NCBI RefSeq assembly: GCF_007992715.1
Contig: NZ_BKAU01000005.1
Location: 744,001-808,000, forward strand
Reading direction: 5' to 3'
Source: Chitinophaga cymbidii
GTDB lineage: Bacteria > Bacteroidota > Bacteroidia > Chitinophagales > Chitinophagaceae
Length of the DNA stretch: 64,000 nt
The notes under the pieces are model-generated. The model saw only the letters and a list, made by a program, of their open reading frames with translations. It made no database searches and was not told where the DNA came from. The position numbers and the translations under genes were made by a program. How positions within the stretch are numbered: position 1 is the stretch's first letter; each line of letters begins with the position of its first letter. Positions 50,816 through 59,898 of this stretch are shown piece after piece.

Positions 50816-51985
50816 ATGCCCGGTAACCCTAGGGAAGATATTACCTATTATCAGCAGCTGATCCGGAAGCTGATGGACGGATCTATTGAGGAATCAGAAC
50901 GGCAGCAGCTGGAAGACTGGTACAACAGCGGACTGGAAGATCCTGTGCACATACCGGCGGCTTTTGTGGCCGGCGAAGAAGAACAGGAAAAGCGGCTGCT
51001 GGAGCAGATCAGGCATAAAGCCGGTTTGCCGGTTGCCAGGCGGGTCATTGCGTGGAGGGGAAGAAGCTGGTGGGCCGCGGCGGCGGCGGCGCTGATCATC
51101 ATAGCAGGTACGGCATCCCTGTTATATTATAAAGGTAGTAACAACGAAGCGGCGCCGCGGGTGATAGCCCGTGATGTGAAGGCGCCGCAGACCAACCGCG
51201 CTACCATCACGCTGGCGGACGGCACGGAACTGGTGCTGGACAGCCTGGCCAGCGGCACACTGGCATTGCAGGCGCATGCGCAACTGGTGAAGCTTGCCGG
51301 CGGAGAGATCGCTTATAAAGATGAAGGCGGCGGTACGGTAGCGCCGGTATATAATACGCTTACAAATCCGAGGGGCAGCAAAGTGGTGAGCATCGCGCTT
51401 TCAGACGGCTCACGGGTATGGCTGAACGCAGGCTCTTCTATTACGTATCCCGTTGTGTTCAACGGAAACAAACGCCAGGTGGAGCTGAAAGGAGAGGGAT
51501 ATTTTGAAGTGGCGAAGAAAGCGGGACAAAGGTTTGTAGTGACGGCGCGTGGTGTGCAGACAGAAGTATTGGGTACGCATTTCAATATTAACGCTTACGA
51601 TGAGGAAGCGGAGACCAGAATCACCTTGCTGGAAGGAGCGGTGCAGGTACAGCTGCCGGGCGCTGCACGGCAGGTACTGAAGCCCGGAGAACAGGCGTCT
51701 ATAGCCGCTGCCGGAAAACTGGCCACCTTGCGTCCGGACCTGGACCAGGTGATGGCCTGGAAGCAGGGCGACTTCTATTTCAGTGGTGCGGACATCGAAA
51801 CCGTGATGCGCCAGGCGGCGCGCTGGTACGATCTGGACGTGGAATACCGCGGCAGCGTAACAGGTACTTTATCCGGTGATATTTCACGGAGCGTCAATGC
51901 CTCCGAGCTGTTCCACATGCTGGAGCTTACAGGGCGCGTAGCGTTCGAGATACAGGGAAGGAAAGTGATCGTCATTCCTAAATAA
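50816..51985 (+). CDS. FecR family anti-sigma factor
   Basis: 389 residues. Cytoplasmic N-terminus of about 80 residues, one membrane helix about 86-103 (WWAAAAAALIIIAGTASLLY), the FecR domain with DGTELVLDSLASGTL, SDGSRVWLNAGSSITYPVVF, VLGTHFNINAYDEE, and a C-terminal DUF4974 domain (GDFYFSGADIETVMRQAARW). Longer than the first FecR of the window by 89 residues, mainly in the linker. It pairs with the sigma factor before it and the STN-SusC after it. Confidence 0.93.
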   Translation: MPGNPREDITYYQQLIRKLMDGSIEESERQQLEDWYNSGLEDPVHIPAAFVAGEEEQEKRLLEQIRHKAGLPVARRVIAWRGRSWWAAAAAALIIIAGTASLLYYKGSNNEAAPRVIARDVKAPQTNRATITLADGTELVLDSLASGTLALQAHAQLVKLAGGEIAYKDEGGGTVAPVYNTLTNPRGSKVVSIALSDGSRVWLNAGSSITYPVVFNGNKRQVELKGEGYFEVAKKAGQRFVVTARGVQTEVLGTHFNINAYDEEAETRITLLEGAVQVQLPGAARQVLKPGEQASIAAAGKLATLRPDLDQVMAWKQGDFYFSGADIETVMRQAARWYDLDVEYRGSVTGTLSGDISRSVNASELFHMLELTGRVAFEIQGRKVIVIPK

Positions 51986-52073
51986 ATCAGCGATATTATG
52001 CAACACAACCAACATCTATTTTGCCGGAGCATACCGCCGGCATGGGCAGCGAACCAGGGAGCTTAAAATAAAA

Positions 52074-52184
52074 GCCGTCTCGTGGTCAGACGAGACGGCC
52101 GGAATTTGGGTAAGCTTCCGAAATTCAATCCAGCATGACTGTTTTTCATTTATTCACCCAAACCAGTCCCGGGGTTACCGGGAC
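52074..52184 (+). promoter_or_regulatory. Structured leader before the third SusC
   Basis: A perfect 10-bp hairpin GCCGTCTCGT / ACGAGACGGC with loop GGTCAG (52074-52099), then CGGAA/TTCCG dyad (52100-52120), then a perfect 7-bp hairpin GTCCCGG / CCGGGAC with loop GGTTA (52166-52184), which ends 11 bp before the ATG at 52196. The 210-bp gap contains no gene. The last hairpin is well placed to affect translation start. Confidence 0.5.
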
Positions 52185-52195
52185 CCGGCAAAGAT

Positions 52196-55100
52196 ATGAC
52201 TTTGACTAAAAAGTTGCCTGAGATTCTTAACTACAATGTGATCCGAGCGATGAAACTGTCCACGATCTTATTACTGATCGGTTGTCTTTCCGCCAGCGCC
52301 AGGGGATACACGCAGACGCTCACCATCAATGAAAAAGACGCACCGATCTCGCGGGTCTTCCGGGAGATAAAGAAACAAACCGGATACAATTTCGTGTATT
52401 TCGACAGCGATATACGGTCCACGCAACGGGTGACGGTGCAGGTGCACAACAGTTCCCTGGAAGATGTGCTGCAGCTCTGCCTGAAAGACCAGCCGGTGAC
52501 TTACAGGATCGTGAACCGGTCTATCATCCTGTCGAAAAAGAACACCTCCTCCTTCCGCCAGAACGCCGCGCAGGATTCCGCAAAAAGAGATGTTTCGGGC
52601 AGGCTGATCACAGCCGCCGGAGATCCGGTATGGGGCGCCAGCGTTTTTATCAAGGGGATGTCGAAAGGCACGCAGTCCAATGAACAGGGCCGCTTCCGCC
52701 TGCCAAACGTTCCTGAAGGCGCGGTGGTAGTGGTATCCTATGTGGGATACTCCACCCTTGAGCTGACCGCCCGCTTTCAGCCGGACGGCGCTGTCCGTTT
52801 AAGCGGCGGATCGGTTTCCAGCTCTTCCGGCGGCGACGTGACCATTATCATGCAGCCGGCGACGCGGCAGATGGATGAAGTGCTGGTAGTGCCTTACGGC
52901 ACGCAAAGCCGCTCTTCCTATACCGGATCGGCCGTTACCGTACAAAGCGAACAACTGGAAGACCGTTCCCGTCCTTCTTACCAGCAGTCCCTGCAGGGCA
53001 ACGTTGCCGGTTTGCAGGTGATGGAAGCAACCGGCCAGCCGGGCGCGGCGCCCAGCGTAAGGCTGCGCGGCATCAGCTCTTTCAGCGGCATCAATACGCC
53101 TTTATATGTGGTAGACGGTGTGCCGATGCTCACGCAGGAAATTACCACGCTCGCTACTTCGTCCAACTCCGGCGCAGGCATCAATCCGAATGACATTGAA
53201 TCCATCACCGTACTGAAAGATGCGTCCGCCGCGGCTATTTACGGTTCACAGGGCGCGAATGGCGTGATCCTTATCACCACCAAAAAAGGATCGGCGGGCA
53301 GAACAAAAATATCCGCATCCGCCAACTACGGCATCAACCAGATGGCTACTTCCGCGCGTAATAAACCATTGAGCACGGAAGAGATGACTTCCATGCTGGT
53401 GGAGGGAGTGGTCAACCGCCAGGTGAACGGCATTACCACGCCCGAAGCGGCCCGCGAATACCTGGTCAGCCAGGGGCTGAATCCGGATGTGAATACGGAC
53501 TGGATGGATGTGATCACGCAAACCGGTCAGTACCAGCAATACAACCTGTCCGCTTCCGGCGGCAATGAAAAAACGAAATTTTTCCTCTCCGGAGGATATT
53601 ATAAACAGGACGCCGTGACCCGTGGTCAGTGGTTCGACCGTAAAACGGGCCGGCTTTCCGTGAACCATAAAGCCAGCAAAAGACTGAGCTTTAACGGCTC
53701 CATGAACCTCGCATCGCAGCGGCTGAGCACCGTGCCTGCCGCGGGCCTGGGGCAAAACCCCGTGCGCAGCCTGTACCGCCTGGTGCCCTGGCTTTCCCCC
53801 TATACGGAGAACGGGGATTACAATCCGCTGATCACGCATAACCCGGTGATCGTGCAGAACGAGAACAAATACGAAACCAGCATTTACCAGGCCATCGGTA
53901 ACCTGGGCGCGCAATTACAGCTGACGGACTACCTTTCCGCCGAATCAAAGCTCGGTATCGATCTTCACTATTCTGATGACTACCGTTACTGGAGCCCGCT
54001 CTGGTCAGACGGCAGAGGCTCGAACGGCCGGGGCGCGGAGTACAGCACCTTGTGGCATAACTGGACGATCTCCAACCTGCTGAAGTTCAACAAGCAGATC
54101 GGAGGGCTGGGTATCAACGCCACCGTAGGGCAGGAAGCCGCCCGGCGCAATCTGAAGCGCGTGAGCACGCAGGCGAACAATTTTGCGGCGGAAGACCTGT
54201 TCACACTTTCCAACGCATCGGAACCGTACGTTGCCTGGAGCTACAAAGCGGCGGCCACGCTGGCTTCCTACTTTGTGAACACCAGCTTTAACTACGATCA
54301 GAAATATTACGTGAACCTCACCGGCAGGAGAGACGGTTCTTCCCGCTTCGGCAGCCTCGTGCGCTGGGCCAACTTCTGGTCAGCCGGCGCGGCCTGGAAC
54401 ATCGACAAGGAAAACTTCATGATGAACGCCGGCTGGATCGACCGGCTGAAGCTGCGCGTCAGCTACGGGTTAAGCGGCAGCCAGCTTGGTGATTACTACG
54501 GCGCGCAAGGCTATCTGCTCGGCGGCAATAACTATATGAACAATCCCGGTTTCATCATCGCGCAGATCGAAAGCGGTACGCTTACCTGGGAAGAGAACCG
54601 CCCCCTCGACATAGGGCTTGAATTTGAATTCCTGCACGGCCGGCTTTCCGGCGCGATCGACTGGTATACGCGCCGTACGGACAAACTGTTCCAGGATATG
54701 CCGGTACCGATGGAAAACGGTGTGACCTCGCTGAACTTCAACGTAGGCGCCATGAAGAACTACGGCTGGGAATTCACCCTCAACGGCCAGGTGATCAAAC
54801 CCCGGCAGGCCGGTGGATTCGAATGGAACAGCAGCTTCAACATTTCCACACAAAAAAACAAGATCCTCAAATACCAGGATTCCAGCATGGTGCAGGGCGT
54901 ATACCTGCGCGCGATCGGTGGCGACTTCTACCAGTATTATCTGCGCGGATACGCCGGTGTAGATCCGGAAACAGGAGAAGCGCTCTGGTACACCAATGCT
55001 TCCAAATCAGCCACCACCAATGTATTCAGCCAGGCAGCGGCTTTCAAGCAGGAAGGCAAAAGCGCACTGGCCAGCTTCTTCGGCGGCTTCACCAACACCT

Positions 55101-55579
55101 TCTCGTACAAAGGTCTTTCGCTGTCAACGCTTATCTACTTCAACTGGGGCAACCAGATATACGACACCTGGGGCCAGTACACCCAGTCAGACGGCTCCGG
55201 GGGCCTGTCTGAAACAGCGCAGATGAGCCGCATGACGTACGAAAACCACTGGAAGAAACCGGGTGATATCGCGCAGTATCCCAAGATGATGTACCGCGGC
55301 AACCAGTCCGGGCTCGCCGGCCAGTCCTCCACCCGTTTCCTCTACGATGGCAGCTATATCCGCCTGCGGGAAGTAACGCTCACTTACCAGCTTCCGCTGA
55401 GAGGCCGGATCACAGAGGCCGTGAAAGGCGCGCAGATATACGTCAGGGGCAACAACCTGTTCACTTACATCCGCGATCCATACCTGCCCTATGATCCTGA
55501 AGTAGGCATAGACGGCATCCTCGACCAGAACCTGCCCATTTCACGGCAGTTTGCGGTGGGCGTCAACTTAACACTATAA
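52196..55579 (+). CDS. SusC/RagA TonB-dependent transporter with STN domain
   Basis: 1127 residues. N-terminal signal (MKLSTILLLIGCLSASARGY at residue 19 on) after a short basic start; STN domain about 40-115 (APISRVFREIKKQTGYNFVY), carboxypeptidase-like domain about 130-200, plug with EVLVVPYGTQSRSSYTGSAV and SITVLKDASAAAIYGSQ, barrel ending FAVGVNLTL. Together with sigma and FecR it forms a FecI/FecR-like signalling circuit. The associated enzymes suggest the ligand is a peptide, possibly cell-wall derived. Confidence 0.94.
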   Translation: MTLTKKLPEILNYNVIRAMKLSTILLLIGCLSASARGYTQTLTINEKDAPISRVFREIKKQTGYNFVYFDSDIRSTQRVTVQVHNSSLEDVLQLCLKDQPVTYRIVNRSIILSKKNTSSFRQNAAQDSAKRDVSGRLITAAGDPVWGASVFIKGMSKGTQSNEQGRFRLPNVPEGAVVVVSYVGYSTLELTARFQPDGAVRLSGGSVSSSSGGDVTIIMQPATRQMDEVLVVPYGTQSRSSYTGSAVTVQSEQLEDRSRPSYQQSLQGNVAGLQVMEATGQPGAAPSVRLRGISSFSGINTPLYVVDGVPMLTQEITTLATSSNSGAGINPNDIESITVLKDASAAAIYGSQGANGVILITTKKGSAGRTKISASANYGINQMATSARNKPLSTEEMTSMLVEGVVNRQVNGITTPEAAREYLVSQGLNPDVNTDWMDVITQTGQYQQYNLSASGGNEKTKFFLSGGYYKQDAVTRGQWFDRKTGRLSVNHKASKRLSFNGSMNLASQRLSTVPAAGLGQNPVRSLYRLVPWLSPYTENGDYNPLITHNPVIVQNENKYETSIYQAIGNLGAQLQLTDYLSAESKLGIDLHYSDDYRYWSPLWSDGRGSNGRGAEYSTLWHNWTISNLLKFNKQIGGLGINATVGQEAARRNLKRVSTQANNFAAEDLFTLSNASEPYVAWSYKAAATLASYFVNTSFNYDQKYYVNLTGRRDGSSRFGSLVRWANFWSAGAAWNIDKENFMMNAGWIDRLKLRVSYGLSGSQLGDYYGAQGYLLGGNNYMNNPGFIIAQIESGTLTWEENRPLDIGLEFEFLHGRLSGAIDWYTRRTDKLFQDMPVPMENGVTSLNFNVGAMKNYGWEFTLNGQVIKPRQAGGFEWNSSFNISTQKNKILKYQDSSMVQGVYLRAIGGDFYQYYLRGYAGVDPETGEALWYTNASKSATTNVFSQAAAFKQEGKSALASFFGGFTNTFSYKGLSLSTLIYFNWGNQIYDTWGQYTQSDGSGGLSETAQMSRMTYENHWKKPGDIAQYPKMMYRGNQSGLAGQSSTRFLYDGSYIRLREVTLTYQLPLRGRITEAVKGAQIYVRGNNLFTYIRDPYLPYDPEVGIDGILDQNLPISRQFAVGVNLTL

Positions 55580-55597
55580 ACCATCAATACATTGTTT

Positions 55598-57052
55598 ATG
55601 GAAACAATTTCAACCAGGGTAGTACTTACGCTATATAAATGTGTGTTGCTTGTGATCGCCGGGGCGGCGCTGCTTTTGTCCGGCTGCGGCAAAAGTTTTC
55701 TGGAGCTGAAGAACCCGCAGGCGATAGACTTTGATCATATCTCCGACCTGGAATCGCTGACAACTGCTTCCACCGGCGTATACAGCCTGTTCAAGCAATC
55801 GAACTACTACAACCGCACCTTCATCCTCGTTCCCGAACTGATGACGGATAATGGTTTTATCAGCATTAAAAATTCCGGCCGGTATCTCAACGAAGACCGT
55901 TTCACGGTTACTAACGGTGATTCCTATATTACCGGCGCCTGGCGCCTCATGAGCCAGGTAGTGACCAATGCCAACCTCGCACTGGCGGCCAGCCGCGCCA
56001 TCGAGTTTCCCGCGGCGGACCAGGAAGACGCCAACCAGATAATTGGTGAACTGTACGCCTGCCGCGCGCTGGCGTGCTTTGACATGCTGCGGTTCTATGC
56101 GCAGCCCTACAATTTTACGGCGGACGCTTCTCATCCCGGCATTCCCATCTATACGGAGCCGGCCAACCAGATCATTTATCCCGCCCGCGAAACCGTCGCC
56201 AAAAGCTATGACCAGATCATCGCCGATCTGAAGCAGGCGGAATCGCTGCTGGGCGATATCAAAAAGAACGGTCATTTTACCCTGGCCGCGGCGCAGGCGC
56301 TGCTGGCAAAGGTATACCTGTATAAAGAAGACTGGGTGAATGCGGAATTATATGCCACCAAAGCGATCGATAACGGCAACTATACCCTGTTGTCCAATGG
56401 AAGCTATGTATCCGGCTGGGCTTCGAAGTTCACCGCGGAATCGCTCCTGGAGATCGGGAATACGCCTAACAGCAACTCCGGTTCCGATGGTATCGGATAT
56501 TTTACTGAACAGAATGGTTATGGCGATTTCCTGGCGACAGAAGATCTGTACAACATCTATGCCGCCACGGACGTGCGCCGGAACCTGATCGTGCCGGGCG
56601 TGCGCGCGGGCGGCGAGCCGCAGGCTTATTTCATCAAGAAATATCCGAATGGCGTTAGCTCTCGGGACGACAATCCCAAGGTGCTGAGAAAATCGGAAGT
56701 ATACCTGATACGGGCGGAAGCCCGCGCGGAACAGGCGCTCACGAACGATTCCCACCGTGCCGGCGCACTGGAAGACCTGAACAGGATCGCTCAACGCGCT
56801 GACCCATTGGCGGCAGACGTGGACCTCAGCGGCGAAGCGCTGATAGACCGCATCCTGCTGGAACGGCGGAAGGAGCTGGCATTTGAAGGCAACCGCCTGT
56901 TCGACCTGAACAGGAAAGGGAAGGATGTCACCAACATCCAGTCGGATGCCCAAACCACCTTTGAATATCCGCACAACCGCTTCATCATGCCGGTGCCGTA
57001 CGATGAAATGAACGCCAATCCAAATATGGATCAGAATCCGGGCTGGCGTTAA
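55598..57052 (+). CDS. SusD/RagB outer-membrane lipoprotein
   Basis: 484 residues from ATG 55598 (METISTRVVL), lipobox in LLLSGC. Typical SusD features: KSFLELKNPQAIDFDHISDL, TPR-like helices (IIGELYACRALACFDMLRFY), and the C-terminal ERRKELAFEGNRLFDLNRKG, then FIMPVPYDEMNANPNMDQNP. It caps the preceding SusC protein and follows it by 18 bp. A TTG six bases upstream is a less likely start. Confidence 0.93.
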   Translation: METISTRVVLTLYKCVLLVIAGAALLLSGCGKSFLELKNPQAIDFDHISDLESLTTASTGVYSLFKQSNYYNRTFILVPELMTDNGFISIKNSGRYLNEDRFTVTNGDSYITGAWRLMSQVVTNANLALAASRAIEFPAADQEDANQIIGELYACRALACFDMLRFYAQPYNFTADASHPGIPIYTEPANQIIYPARETVAKSYDQIIADLKQAESLLGDIKKNGHFTLAAAQALLAKVYLYKEDWVNAELYATKAIDNGNYTLLSNGSYVSGWASKFTAESLLEIGNTPNSNSGSDGIGYFTEQNGYGDFLATEDLYNIYAATDVRRNLIVPGVRAGGEPQAYFIKKYPNGVSSRDDNPKVLRKSEVYLIRAEARAEQALTNDSHRAGALEDLNRIAQRADPLAADVDLSGEALIDRILLERRKELAFEGNRLFDLNRKGKDVTNIQSDAQTTFEYPHNRFIMPVPYDEMNANPNMDQNPGWR

Positions 57053-57088
57053 CCTGTCAGCCATTTGTTCACCCGATAAATCAATGTT

Positions 57089-58288
57089 ATGCGTTGGTAC
57101 TATTCTAACCGTTATATAAAGTTATGCCTGCTCTGCCTGCTGCTGGCGGCCTGTTCCAAAAAAGACATCACGCCGCCGATACCGCCCGATACGCAGTCAG
57201 ACACAGACGAGGAGCAGCATATACAGGATGTTGACATGCCGGTGATCGATACGCAGATCACCAACTTCATGGCGCTGTACAATGTGCCGGGCGCCTCCAT
57301 CGCCGTTACCAAAAACGGCCGGCTCGTTTATGCCAAAGGATATGGCATGGCCGATGTGGAGGCGTTGGAAGCGGTAGATACTTCCAGCCTTTTCCGGATC
57401 GCCAGTCTTTCCAAATTCATTACGTCCATCGGTATTATGAAGCTGGTGGAGGATGATCAGCTGGAACTGACGGATAAAGTATTCGGTGATGACGGCCTGC
57501 TGGGCGATACATTGGGCTCCCTGCCTTATCCCGTGCATGTGGAAGATATCACCGTGGAATACCTGCTGCGTCACGAAGGCGGTGGCTGGGGCAACTCTTC
57601 CAACGATCCCGCGTTTGCGCAATCCACCCTGAACATCGATCAGCTGATCGGCTGGGCGATCGATAACCGGCCGCTGGCAAATCCACCCGGGACCAATACG
57701 GATTATTCCAACCTCGGTTTTATGATATTGGGAAGGATCATTGAAAAGGTCAGCGGGCAAAGCTATGTAGACTTTATCGAAGAGAATGTGCTTACGCCGG
57801 CGGGTGTAACGAACATGCAGATAGGCGCGTCCTCACTGGCAGGCAGAAAGCCCAACGAGGTGAAATACTACGGCCAGAGCGGGCAAAATCCTTACGGATA
57901 TAACAGCAACACCTTTTCTAGGTTGCGCGCGGCAGGTTCGTGGATCGCAAGCGCGATAGACATCCTGCGTATCATGGTGCATGTGGACGGCTTCAGCACC
58001 GTGCCGGACATCCTGGCGCCGGCTACCATCACCACCATGAGCACGCCATCAACGATATCGCAATATGCATTCGGCATCCGCATCAGCAGCGTCAACCACA
58101 ACTGGTGGCACGGCGGTTCCTTGTCCGGCACCCGCACCTGGATGGTGCGCACGTACCATGGATATTGCTGGTCGATATTACTGAACACAAGAAATACAAG
58201 TTCCGCTTTCACCACAGCGATCGATCACCTGATATGGCCGGCTGTCAACAGCAGCAGCACGGTATGGCCGGATCAGGACCTGTTTTAA
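57089..58288 (+). CDS. Serine hydrolase lipoprotein (DD-peptidase/beta-lactamase fold)
   Basis: 399 residues with a lipobox (LLLAACSKKD). SxxK motif at Ser106 (ASLSK), YSN at 206-208, HGG at 341-343 in place of KTG. Signal and lipid anchor place it on the periplasmic or outer-membrane side. As the first of three such hydrolases after SusC/SusD it should process imported peptides, for example D-Ala-containing or muropeptide fragments. It is 36 bp after SusD and 16 bp before the next hydrolase. Confidence 0.9.
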   Translation: MRWYYSNRYIKLCLLCLLLAACSKKDITPPIPPDTQSDTDEEQHIQDVDMPVIDTQITNFMALYNVPGASIAVTKNGRLVYAKGYGMADVEALEAVDTSSLFRIASLSKFITSIGIMKLVEDDQLELTDKVFGDDGLLGDTLGSLPYPVHVEDITVEYLLRHEGGGWGNSSNDPAFAQSTLNIDQLIGWAIDNRPLANPPGTNTDYSNLGFMILGRIIEKVSGQSYVDFIEENVLTPAGVTNMQIGASSLAGRKPNEVKYYGQSGQNPYGYNSNTFSRLRAAGSWIASAIDILRIMVHVDGFSTVPDILAPATITTMSTPSTISQYAFGIRISSVNHNWWHGGSLSGTRTWMVRTYHGYCWSILLNTRNTSSAFTTAIDHLIWPAVNSSSTVWPDQDLF

Positions 58289-58304
58289 CTTTTATTCAAT
58301 CAAT

Positions 58305-59897
58305 ATGAAATGGATGATATTCGGCAGTAAAACCTGTCGACAAGCATTGCTTTTTTGTTGCCTGACGGTATCCGCATGCGCTTACGGTCAGCAAAAGACA
58401 TCATCGTTGCCGCCCGGCCTGGATGCGTATGTTGAAAAAGTATTGAAGACCTTCCATGTGCCCGGCCTGAGCATCGCCGTGGTAAAAGATGGGCAGACCT
58501 TGCTGGCGAAAGGATACGGGGTGAGGAAAATGGGACGCGATCTGAAAGTAGACGAGCATACATTATTCCCCATCGCTTCCAACACCAAGGCATTCACCGC
58601 TACGGCGCTGGGCATTCTCGCCGAGCGCGGCAAGCTGCAATGGAACGACAAGGTGATCGATCACCTGCCCTGGTTCCGTTTGTCCGACCCCTATGCAACA
58701 AGAGAGATCACTATCAAAGACCTGCTGGTGCATAACAGCGGCCTGGCGCCCTATGCCGGCGATCTGCTGCAATTCCCGGTAACTACTTTCACCCGCCGGG
58801 AGATCGTGGAAAGGATACGGCATCTTCCGCTGGTGAACAGTTTCCGGTCCGCGTACGCATATGATAACGTGTTGTACCTCGCTGCGGGGGAACTGATACA
58901 GGCCGTCAGCGGAATGGAATGGGAAGAATTTATCCGGAAGGAAATACTGGAGCCTGCCAATATGAAAGAAACGCTGCACCGTTTTTCTTTATTCGAGAAA
59001 CAGCCCAATATCGCGTACTCGCATATTCCCGATAGCAAAGGCAACATCAGCGTGCTGGAAACATTTTTTGAAGAGGGGATGAGCGACAAGTCCAGTCCCG
59101 CCGGAGGTATTGTATCCACTGCCGCGGACATGGCAAAATGGATGCAGATACAGCTGGATTCCGGCAGAACGTTGTTCAGACCTTCTACCGCGGCCCTGTT
59201 GTGGCACGGCGTTAACCCGATGCCCGAACTGAACGTGCCCGCGTGGATAGCACCGTCACGTTCATCGCTGAATGCTTATGCGCTTGGTTTCCGTGTGTAC
59301 ATGAACCGCGGCACAAAGGTGGTGACGCATGGCGGCAAGCTGGACGGCTTTGTGTCCTGCGTGATGATGTTCCCCGAGATCAATTTGGGCATCACGATAT
59401 TGACGAACCAGGAATCCGGCAACGCCTACAATGCCATCATCCAGCATATCGCCGACTATTATCTTAAAACTGGTCCGTTCGACTGGATAGCCGGTTTCCG
59501 CAAACAGGAAGACGCGAAGTTTGCTCGGTTCTCGCAATTGGAGCAACAGGCGCTGGGCAAGCGGGACAGCAACTCCCGCCCCGCATTGCCGCTGGAAAAA
59601 TACTGCGGCACTTACCGCGATCCCTGGTACGGCGATATCGATATCACCATGGAAAATGGCGCCTTGTACATGCAATTCAGCCGCACGCCGCTGTTCCATG
59701 GCAAGGTGGAGCACTGGCAATATGAAACCTTCATCGTGCGCTGGGACCACCGGGAAATACGCGGGGACGCTTTTATCACTTTTTCTCTGACGCCCGAAGG
59801 AAAGATCGATGCGGCGAAGATGAAAGCAGTTTCACCGTTGACGGATGTCAGCCTCGATTTTCATGACCTGGATTTAAAACCCGTTAAAAGGAATTGA
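58305..59897 (+). CDS. Serine hydrolase with C-terminal DUF3471-like domain
   Basis: 530 residues, signal peptide ending SACAYGQQ. Motifs: Ser92 in SNTK, YDN at 186-188 (Asp replaces Ser in the YxN motif), HGG at 342-344. A C-terminal beta-domain about 405-530 (EKYCGTYRDPWYGDIDIT) matches DUF3471, common in D-aminopeptidase-like serine hydrolases. The linker is Arg/Gln-rich (LEQQALGKRDSNS). Periplasmic hydrolase of peptide or ester bonds. Stop is 1 bp before the next gene's ATG, so it is coupled with it. Confidence 0.9.
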   Translation: MKWMIFGSKTCRQALLFCCLTVSACAYGQQKTSSLPPGLDAYVEKVLKTFHVPGLSIAVVKDGQTLLAKGYGVRKMGRDLKVDEHTLFPIASNTKAFTATALGILAERGKLQWNDKVIDHLPWFRLSDPYATREITIKDLLVHNSGLAPYAGDLLQFPVTTFTRREIVERIRHLPLVNSFRSAYAYDNVLYLAAGELIQAVSGMEWEEFIRKEILEPANMKETLHRFSLFEKQPNIAYSHIPDSKGNISVLETFFEEGMSDKSSPAGGIVSTAADMAKWMQIQLDSGRTLFRPSTAALLWHGVNPMPELNVPAWIAPSRSSLNAYALGFRVYMNRGTKVVTHGGKLDGFVSCVMMFPEINLGITILTNQESGNAYNAIIQHIADYYLKTGPFDWIAGFRKQEDAKFARFSQLEQQALGKRDSNSRPALPLEKYCGTYRDPWYGDIDITMENGALYMQFSRTPLFHGKVEHWQYETFIVRWDHREIRGDAFITFSLTPEGKIDAAKMKAVSPLTDVSLDFHDLDLKPVKRN

Positions 59898-59898
59898 T

